Shown: one piece after another, positions 21,833 through 26,827 of the stretch
How positions within the stretch are numbered: position 1 is the first letter of the stretch
Layout of the letters: the number at the start of each line of letters is the position of its first letter
Assembly: GCA_035499215.1 (NCBI GenBank)
Contig: DATJZH010000235.1
Location: 1 to 26,827, forward strand
Direction: 5' to 3'
Length of the DNA stretch: 26,827 nt
Source: DATJZH01 sp035499215
GTDB lineage: Bacteria > Actinomycetota > Actinomycetes > Streptosporangiales > Streptosporangiaceae
Made by a program: the position numbers and the translations under genes
The notes under the pieces: generated by a model
The model's input: the letters and a program-made list of their open reading frames with translations, nothing else
What the model was told of the DNA's origin: nothing
Databases searched by the model: none

Positions 21833-23665
21833 GTGCGAGACATGACCCAGCCACGGATGCTCGGCGGTCGCTACGAGCTCGACGGGATCGTCGGGCGAGG
21901 CGGCATGGCCGAGGTATTCCGTGCCCGCGACATCCGCCTCGACCGCATCGTCGCCGTAAAGACGCTGCGCGACGACCTCGCCAGGGACCAGACATTCCAG
22001 GCGAGGTTCCGGCGCGAGGCGCAGTCCGCCGCATCGCTCAACCACCCCTCGATCGTGGCCGTCTATGACACTGGCGAGGACATGGTGGGCCCCACGCCGG
22101 TGCCCTACATCGTGATGGAGTACGTGGACGGGCGAACGCTGCGGGACCTGCTGCGCGATGACCGCAGGCTGCTGCCCGAGCGCGCCGCCGAGATCACCGA
22201 CGGGGTGCTGCGCGCACTGGACTACAGCCACCGCAACGGTATCGTGCACCGCGATATCAAGCCCGGCAACGTGATGCTGACCCGCACTGGCGAGGTCAAG
22301 GTGATGGACTTCGGCATCGCCAGGGCCGTCAGTGACGCGCAGGCGACGATGACGCAGACCGCCCAGGTGATCGGCACCGCCCAGTACCTGTCGCCAGAGC
22401 AGGCACGCGGCGAGCGGGTCGATGCCCGCAGCGATCTGTACTCGGCCGGCTGCCTGCTCTACGAACTGCTGACCGGCAGGCCCCCGTTCACCGGCGATTC
22501 CCCGGTGGCGATCGCCTACCAGCATGTGCGGGAGAATCCCGTCCCGCCCTCGCGGGTCGACCCGGAGGTCCCCCCGTGGGCCGATTCGATCGTGCTCAAG
22601 GCGATGGCCAAGGACCCGGCCGCCCGGTACCAGTCAGCGGGCGAGATGCGCAACGACCTGCAGCGAGCGCTGTCAGGAGTGCCGGTGTCGGCCCCGATGC
22701 AACCGGATTACGGTGCCACCCGCCGAATCGGGGCGGTCACCCAGCTGGCCGGGTCGACCAGCGCGATTCCCGCCTACTCCTACGGCCCGCCGGACGACGG
22801 CGAGCCAGGCTCGCGCCGCCGGCGGGCCTGGCCGTGGGTGGTGGCCATCCTCATTGCGCTGCTGCTGGTGGCAGGCGGCATCTACGGCTACCGCTACATC
22901 GCCGGCACTGGCGGCGACATCGCCGTTCCGGCAGTGGATGGCCTGCGCAAGACCACCGCCGAGAAGATCATCCGCCAGGCGCACCTGCAGGTCGGTACGG
23001 CCCGCCCGGCCAGCAACTCCACGGTGGCCAGCGGGGACGTGATCAGTACCAACCCGCCGAACGGGAAGCTGGTCGCGAAGAACACCGTGGTCAACCTGGT
23101 CGTCTCAGCCGGCCAGGCCAGGGTCGCTGTGCCGTTCGTGACCGGTGATTCACAGAGCCAGGCGCAGGCGGCCCTGGCGAGCGCGCACCTGAACGCCAGC
23201 CAGCGGAGCGTCGTCTCAACCCAGGCTGCGGGCACAGTCGTCGGCCAGTCCCCGCCGGGCGGCACCCAGGTGGCGCAGGGCGCCACCGTGACTCTCGACA
23301 TCTCCTCTGGCGGCACCCCGGTGCCCAGCGTCGTCGGTGACACCCAGGCCGAGGCGACGACGACCCTGCAGAGCGACGGGTTCAGGGTCAGGGCCGTCAC
23401 CGCGACGGCCCCGTCGGGCTTCACCGCCGGATCAGTGTTCCAGACCACCCCGGCAGCGGGCCAGACCGTGGCGCAGGGGAGCACGGTGACCATCGACGTG
23501 GCAGCCGCTCCCGCCACTGCCACCCCGACCGCGAGCCCGACGTCCGCACCTACCAGCGCGAGTCCGGCGCCGAGCACCAGCGCGAGCACGGCACCGAGCC
23601 CGCAGCAGGCCACCGGCCCGACACCGAGCACAGGGCGGCCGGGCGGCGGGCAGGCCGCTGGTTAG
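21833..23665 (+). CDS. pknB: PknB, PASTA-domain Ser/Thr protein kinase
   Basis: This 610-residue receptor kinase has a kinase domain of about residues 14-275, with glycine loop VGRGGMAEVF, Lys43, catalytic IVHRDIKPGNVM, DFG in MDFGIARA and a Thr-rich activation loop (QATMTQTAQVIGTAQYLSPE). A basic juxtamembrane segment and helix WVVAILIALLLVAGGIYGY (about 335-353) follow. Outside are three PASTA domains (about 362-430, 431-495, 496-560), where the mycobacterial protein has four, then a Thr/Ser/Pro tail of about 50 residues. It senses lipid II or muropeptides and phosphorylates cell-wall and division proteins. GTG 21833 is preferred because CAGGG lies 11 bases upstream; ATG 21842 is the alternative. 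No pknA is present in the operon. Confidence 0.95.
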   Translation: MRDMTQPRMLGGRYELDGIVGRGGMAEVFRARDIRLDRIVAVKTLRDDLARDQTFQARFRREAQSAASLNHPSIVAVYDTGEDMVGPTPVPYIVMEYVDGRTLRDLLRDDRRLLPERAAEITDGVLRALDYSHRNGIVHRDIKPGNVMLTRTGEVKVMDFGIARAVSDAQATMTQTAQVIGTAQYLSPEQARGERVDARSDLYSAGCLLYELLTGRPPFTGDSPVAIAYQHVRENPVPPSRVDPEVPPWADSIVLKAMAKDPAARYQSAGEMRNDLQRALSGVPVSAPMQPDYGATRRIGAVTQLAGSTSAIPAYSYGPPDDGEPGSRRRRAWPWVVAILIALLLVAGGIYGYRYIAGTGGDIAVPAVDGLRKTTAEKIIRQAHLQVGTARPASNSTVASGDVISTNPPNGKLVAKNTVVNLVVSAGQARVAVPFVTGDSQSQAQAALASAHLNASQRSVVSTQAAGTVVGQSPPGGTQVAQGATVTLDISSGGTPVPSVVGDTQAEATTTLQSDGFRVRAVTATAPSGFTAGSVFQTTPAAGQTVAQGSTVTIDVAAAPATATPTASPTSAPTSASPAPSTSASTAPSPQQATGPTPSTGRPGGGQAAG

Positions 23666-23694
23666 GCCGGCACCGCCGCTGGTTAGGTGGCACC
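23654..23694. repeat. Tandem duplication across the pknB stop codon
   Basis: A 21-bp unit beginning GCCGCTGGTTAGG (23654-23674) is followed directly by a near-identical 20-bp copy (23675-23694). The first copy contains the last codons and TAG stop of pknB; the second repeats them in the untranslated region. It looks like a recent slippage duplication. Confidence 0.7.
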
Positions 23695-23710
23695 GCCTCG
23701 ACGAGCACGG

Positions 23711-23753
23711 ACGAGGGCCTGCCCCGCTCGGGGGCGACGGCGCAGGCCCTCGT
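23711..23753 (+). terminator. Strong hairpin terminator after pknB
   Basis: A perfect 12-bp stem, ACGAGGGCCTGC (23711-23722) with GCAGGCCCTCGT (23742-23753), encloses a 19-nt loop. No T-tract follows, as is common for actinobacterial terminators. It lies 45 bp after the end of the cell-wall operon and separates it from crgA. Confidence 0.75.
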
Positions 23754-23858
23754 GGTGTACGTCGGCCCGGCGCCGGGATGCGTTACGTGACTGTCCCGAG
23801 CGGACGAGCCCGCTGCTGAACGCGGGCAACTACGCTTACCGCGACAGGCTCGCGCGCG

Positions 23859-23897
23859 GCCGCCGGCGACGGCGGCCACCTCCGCCGGCGACGGCGG
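23859..23897. repeat. Two adjacent self-complementary repeats before crgA
   Basis: The sequence CCGCCGGCGACGGCGG occurs twice, within 23859-23876 and at 23882-23897. Each copy can fold into a six-bp GC hairpin, and they stand just upstream of the crgA ribosome binding site. They might affect crgA mRNA leader structure; function is unknown. Confidence 0.5.
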
Positions 23898-23920
23898 CGA
23901 GATTCGATCAGGAGATGACC

Positions 23921-24166
23921 GTGCCCAAGTCCCGTGTCAGGAAGAAGACGGTTTACACCCCGCCGCCGAAGTCATCAAGGGCCAAGGTCAGCCCGCGCTG
24001 GCTGGTCCCGGTCATGGTGGGCTGCCTGCTGCTGGGGCTCGCATGGATTTCCATGTTCTACGTCAGCAGCGAGTCGCTGCCCGTCGGCGCGCTCGGCAGC
24101 TGGAATCTGGTGGTGGGCTTCGGCTTCATCATCGCCGGGGTGGTCTTGTCGACCAGGTGGCACTGA
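23921..24166 (+). CDS. crgA: CrgA, cell-division coordinator
   Basis: This is an 81-residue membrane protein. The canonical start MPKSRVRKK is followed by a Pro/Ser/Lys linker, helix LVPVMVGCLLLGLAWISMFY, a short outer loop (SSESLPVGALGSW) and helix LVVGFGFIIAGVVLS. CrgA links FtsZ, FtsQ, FtsI and PBPs at the septum in mycobacteria and controls the timing of sporulation septation in Streptomyces. GTG 23921 is chosen because AGGAG ends six bases before it and it gives the family N-terminus; the ATG at 23915 is too close to that site. It is convergent with the rhomboid gene. Confidence 0.93.
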   Translation: MPKSRVRKKTVYTPPPKSSRAKVSPRWLVPVMVGCLLLGLAWISMFYVSSESLPVGALGSWNLVVGFGFIIAGVVLSTRWH

Positions 24167-24197
24167 GGCCGCGGCCCTGACCGGCCTCGCCCGCCAG

Positions 24198-24212
24198 CCG
24201 GCTCACAGCCGG
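24198..24212. terminator. Short hairpin between crgA and rhomboid gene
   Basis: CCGGCT, loop CAC, AGCCGG overlaps the stop codon of the rhomboid gene in the 36-bp convergent gap. A six-pair GC stem could act in both directions. No T-tract is present. Confidence 0.3.
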
Positions 24213-25102
24213 ACGGCTCCGATCAGCTGCTGGTCGCGGATTACCACGGCGATGACGAGGATGCCCAGCAGCGCCACCGTTGCGCCGCCCTGGATCAGCG
24301 CCCGGTTGCGCCGCGGCGCGTAGGCGTAGGCCGCGGTCAGCAGCCCCCCGGCGATCAGGCCGCCGATGTGCGCCTGCCAGGCGATGCCGGGGACGGCGAA
24401 GCTGATCACCAGATTGAGCACGATCAGCGCGACGACCTGGCGGCCGTCCACCCGCAGCCTCCTGGACAGCACGAACCAGGCGCCAAACAGGCCGAAGATC
24501 GCACCCGAGGCGCCGAGCGCTGAGGCGTTCTCTGGCGCCAGGTAAAAGAAGGCCACCGAGCCGCCCAGGGCGCTGACGAGGTACACGGTGAGGTAGCGCA
24601 GCCGGCCGAGGGCGCGCTCGAGCGCCGGGCCGACCAGGATCAGCGCATACATGTTGAAGATGAGGTCCAGCGGCCCGAAGTTGCTCAGGCCGGGCGGCGG
24701 CAGGAACGCCGCGGTGATCAGCCGGTACCACTGGCCTGCCGCGACGCCCTCAAGATCGCCCGCGGGGCCCCGCGCCAGCGCGAGCATCGCCCAGTCGTAG
24801 CCGAGATTCGAGTGGACCAGCTCGGCGAGCCAGAGCAGCACGTTGGCGCCCACCAGCGTCCAGGTGACAACCGCGGTGGAGATGGCCCGGCCGCCGAACA
24901 TGCCCTGGGCCTGCCTGGTGCCGCGGTTGCCTTCCCGCACGCAGTCGACGCACTGCTGGCCCACGGCGGCCGAGCGCAGGCAGTCGGGGCAAGCCGGGCG
25001 GCCGCACCGGACACAGGACACATAGGTCTCCCGGCCCGGATGCCGGTAGCAGGTCGGGATGCCCGTTGCCGGGCTGGTGTCGGAGCCTGGGGGGACGGCC
25101 AC
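24203..25102 (-). CDS. Rhomboid intramembrane protease with N-terminal zinc ribbon
   Basis: This is a 299-residue protein. Residues 18-54 carry a metal-binding pattern of seven cysteines and one histidine (C18, H21, C30, C33, C38, C41, C51, C54), resembling a B-box/zinc ribbon. A six-to-seven-helix rhomboid domain follows, with catalytic Ser199 in GASGAIFG, His245 in WQAHIGG, and the conserved FNMYALILVGPALE helix. It cleaves transmembrane substrates inside the bilayer; substrates are unknown. The zinc-ribbon rhomboid next to crgA and ppiA is a known actinobacterial arrangement. GTG 25102 lies four bases after the stop of the cyclophilin gene, so the two are likely co-transcribed. Confidence 0.93.
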   Translation of the reverse strand: MAVPPGSDTSPATGIPTCYRHPGRETYVSCVRCGRPACPDCLRSAAVGQQCVDCVREGNRGTRQAQGMFGGRAISTAVVTWTLVGANVLLWLAELVHSNLGYDWAMLALARGPAGDLEGVAAGQWYRLITAAFLPPPGLSNFGPLDLIFNMYALILVGPALERALGRLRYLTVYLVSALGGSVAFFYLAPENASALGASGAIFGLFGAWFVLSRRLRVDGRQVVALIVLNLVISFAVPGIAWQAHIGGLIAGGLLTAAYAYAPRRNRALIQGGATVALLGILVIAVVIRDQQLIGAVRL

Positions 25103-25106
25103 CGCA

Positions 25107-25649
25107 CTACCCTGCGGATTCCCCGGTGCTGTCGTCGCCGCTGATCTCCACCGACTCCAGAACGACGTCCTGCACCGGACGATCGCCGCGGCCCGTCTTT
25201 GCCCGGCTGATCTGATCGACCACGTCGCCGCCCTCGACGACCTCGCCGAAGATAGTGTGCCGGCCATTCAGGTGCGGCGTCGGGGCCACCGTGATGAAGA
25301 ACTGCGAGCCGTTGGTACCGGGGCCGGCGTTGGCCATTGCCAGCAGGTAGGGCCGGTTGAAGACAAGGTCGGGGTGGAACTCGTCGGCAAACTCGTAGCC
25401 GGGACCGCCGGTACCCGTGCCCAGCGGATCGCCGCCCTGGATCATGAAATTCGGGATGACCCGGTGGAAGATCGTTCCGTCATAGAGCTTCGCTTTCGTG
25501 GTCTGGCGGGTGCTCGGATCCGTCCACGCCCGCGTCCCGTCAGCGAGTTCGACAAAATTTCGCACGGTCTTCGGCGCATGATCGGGAAAGAGCCGGACGA
25601 CAACCGTCCCGCGGTTTGTCCGCAGAGTTGCGGTGAGCGTGTTCGTCAT
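25107..25649 (-). CDS. ppiA: Cyclophilin-type peptidyl-prolyl isomerase
   Basis: This is a 180-residue cytosolic cyclophilin without a signal peptide. The active-site segment FHRVIPNFMIQGGDP (residues 61-75) holds the catalytic Arg63 with Phe68, Met69 and Gln71, followed by NAGPGTNGSQFFIT and LNGRHTIFGEV. It isomerises prolyl bonds and assists folding. ATG 25649 has AAGGAT eight bases upstream; ATG 25658 is possible but overlaps that site. The rhomboid gene follows after 4 bp, as one transcription unit. The gene is divergent from the DUF5324-like gene. The name follows the conserved crgA-ppiA neighbourhood. Confidence 0.94.
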   Translation of the reverse strand: MTNTLTATLRTNRGTVVVRLFPDHAPKTVRNFVELADGTRAWTDPSTRQTTKAKLYDGTIFHRVIPNFMIQGGDPLGTGTGGPGYEFADEFHPDLVFNRPYLLAMANAGPGTNGSQFFITVAPTPHLNGRHTIFGEVVEGGDVVDQISRAKTGRGDRPVQDVVLESVEISGDDSTGESAG

Positions 25650-25925
25650 AGATGGCATCCTTGCATGTCCGCGCCACTGCTCGGTCCCCGCTCGGCCTGT
25701 GCGCACCCCGGCGCCAGCGGGCGCCCTGAGCATCAGACGGCTGCCCGGGCCGCAGCTGGCAGCATCCCGCCCTGGCGCTTCCTTCCCCGCCCGGTCATGA
25801 CGGGCGGCCGGCCCGGTAATCGGTGACGGCACCGCCCGCTGCCGCATACGATCGGGATTTGGCCGTGATTGGCCGCGCCCAGCGAGGGAAGTGTGTCTTT
25901 CGGAACAACTGACGGGGAGGTTCAC

Positions 25926-26537
25926 GTGTCCGTTCTGAGTCGAAAGCACGTCCAGGTGGACGTTTCGGGCGCGCGCGAGCGGGCCCTGACGGCGGCCAAG
26001 CAGGCCGCACCGGTCGCCATCACCGTGGCCAGGCAGGCCGGGCCGGCTGCGAAGTCTGCCCGGAAGGCCGCGCTGCAGGGCACCGAAACCGCCGTGACAT
26101 GGGCAGCGCCGCGCGTGTTCAGGGTCCGCGCCTGGGCCGCACCGCGGATCGAGCGCGGTGGCATCGCCGTGCAGGAAACCGTCGCGCCGAAAGTCTCCGC
26201 GATGCTCGTGGACGTCGCCCGGCGGGTGGACACCGGGCCGGCCCGGCGGCGGCGCTGGCCGCGGGTGCTGGCCGGAGCGGTCTTGCTTGCGGCCGCGGCC
26301 AGCGCCGCCGCTGCGGTGGCGCTCCGGCGCCGGTCCGACATGCTGGCTTATGACGCGCCGGGAAGCCCGGCCGATACATCCGGCGGCCCGGGCCCGGGGC
26401 AGGCAGGGCCGGGGCAGGCAGGGCCGGAGCAGGCAGGGCCGGAGCAGCCAGGGCCGGAGCAGGCGCGGCCGTCCGCAGCCGAAGCCGACGGCAGCCGCTC
26501 CGACGCGGGATCCAACGGCCAGTTCCTGCGATCCTGA
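25926..26537 (+). CDS. DUF5324-like single-span membrane protein
   Basis: This is a 203-residue protein. The first 110 residues are an Ala/Arg/Val-rich amphipathic helical region (ARERALTAAKQAAPVAITVA), followed by a basic RRRR stretch, one membrane helix (VLAGAVLLAAAASAAAAVAL, about 119-138) and a Gly/Pro/Gln/Glu-rich tail with five PGQAG/PEQAG-type repeats. The layout and location beside ppiA resemble the DUF5324 proteins of streptomycetes, whose function is not known. GTG 25926 follows GGGGAGG at a five-base spacing; the earlier in-frame ATG lacks such a site. The helical part may lie along the membrane surface, which is inference. Confidence 0.75.
   Translation: MSVLSRKHVQVDVSGARERALTAAKQAAPVAITVARQAGPAAKSARKAALQGTETAVTWAAPRVFRVRAWAAPRIERGGIAVQETVAPKVSAMLVDVARRVDTGPARRRRWPRVLAGAVLLAAAASAAAAVALRRRSDMLAYDAPGSPADTSGGPGPGQAGPGQAGPEQAGPEQPGPEQARPSAAEADGSRSDAGSNGQFLRS
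26391..26465. repeat. Five tandem 15-bp coding repeats
   Basis: Five in-frame copies of GGGCCGGAGCAGGCA-like units encode a pentapeptide Gly-Pro-(Gly/Glu)-Gln-Ala/Pro in the tail of the DUF5324-like protein. Copies differ at one to three positions. Length variation between strains would be expected. Confidence 0.85.
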
Positions 26538-26553
26538 CGGCGAAGCACCCGCT

Positions 26554-26571
26554 GGCCGCCCAAGTGCGGCC
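26554..26571 (+). terminator. Hairpin after DUF5324-like gene
   Basis: GGCCGC, six-base loop, GCGGCC lies 16 bp past the stop codon. It is a short GC-only stem with no T-tract, so only a possible terminator. Confidence 0.35.
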
Positions 26572-26709
26572 GACCGGGGCTGGCCGCGTGCCGATCCAGA
26601 CTCGGTCCCCGGCCTGCCGCAGGTCATTCGTGCCGGGCTGGCAGCCCGCGAGTGACATGGCGGCCAGGCCGTAGACAGCGGGTTCCGCCGGGGCTGCGGC
26701 GCTGTCGGG

Positions 26710-26715
26710 GACAAT
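26710..26715 (+). promoter_or_regulatory. -10 box of DNA ligase gene, leaderless layout
   Basis: GACAAT is followed by six bases and then GTG 26722, with no Shine-Dalgarno. This fits a leaderless transcript for the ligase gene. Confidence 0.4.
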
Positions 26716-26721
26716 AGCCAC

Positions 26722-26827
26722 GTGCTCCTCACCGATCTCGTGCAGACCTCGGCCGCCGTCGCCGCCGCACCCGGCCGTGGCGCGAAGATCGCGGAGATCG
26801 CCCGCCTGCTCGCGAGAACGCCGCCGG
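26722..26827 (+). CDS. ATP-dependent DNA ligase, N-terminus (cut by window end)
   Basis: Only 35 codons are present and the frame is open to the window end. The peptide (MLLTDLVQTSAAVAAAPGRG, then AKIAEIARLLART) matches the N-terminal helix region of actinobacterial LigB-type ATP-dependent DNA ligases. These seal nicks via an enzyme-AMP intermediate and are accessory to the NAD-dependent LigA. The catalytic lysine and OB-fold lie beyond the window, so the call rests on the N-terminus alone. Start GTG is supported by the GACAAT box six bases upstream. Confidence 0.65.
   Translation, partial: MLLTDLVQTSAAVAAAPGRGAKIAEIARLLARTPP

Noticed and set aside
25650..26732. N-terminal extension of the cyclophilin and minus-strand frames over the DUF5324-like gene
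   Set aside because: Cyclophilin homology starts at 25649 and the opposite-strand frames lack start context or domains.

Overview
The window comes from a high-GC actinobacterium. Codon third positions are strongly G/C-biased, GTG starts are common, and six genes carry an actinobacterial-type -10 hexamer 6-7 nt before the start codon, the layout of leaderless transcripts. It also holds actinobacterial signature genes: bpa, crgA, the fhaA-fhaB-pstP-rodA-pbpA-pknB operon, and a lipoprotein form of the Streptomyces subtilisin inhibitor family. I cannot place the genus from sequence alone.

Left edge (1-776): a gene-poor stretch, visibly less GC-rich than the rest, ends at a 3' fragment of a tRNA-Ser(UGA) gene. 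This is what an integrated element leaves at its distal attachment site, so positions 1-656 are probably the end of a mobile element and the chromosome proper resumes at about 719. Positions 777-6100 carry a MinD/ParA-like ATPase with a repetitive N-terminus, the proteasome activator Bpa, a GT2 glycosyltransferase translationally linked to a multi-span GT-C mannosyltransferase-like protein, and a STAS-domain anti-sigma antagonist.

Middle (6100-15850): a hypothetical protein with a C-terminal cysteine cluster, a 57-residue membrane protein, an arginine-deiminase-fold protein that lacks both the catalytic Cys and the catalytic His, an RsbW-type HATPase, a MarR regulator divergent from a Wzm/Wzt-type polysaccharide exporter, an orphan PAS-GAF-PAS histidine kinase, the SSI-like lipoprotein, an Fpg/Nei glycosylase and tRNA-Leu(CAG).

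Right part (15900-26827): the cell-wall growth and division locus. FhaA and FhaB (phosphothreonine readers), PstP (phosphatase), RodA and PbpA (glycan polymerase and transpeptidase) and PknB (PASTA kinase) form one operon with ATGA stop/start overlaps. A strong hairpin follows pknB, then crgA, a zinc-ribbon rhomboid protease, cyclophilin, a DUF5324-like membrane protein and the start of an ATP-dependent DNA ligase.

In Mycobacterium tuberculosis the counterparts of the left module (membrane GT, bpa, wzt, wzm) and of the right module (ppiA to fhaA) lie on opposite sides of oriC, whereas here they are within 27 kb. The most striking observation is the deiminase-fold pseudoenzyme. Other points of interest are the tRNA att scar, two 47-codon ORFs stop/start-coupled to operon genes, and the membrane-anchored SSI homologue.
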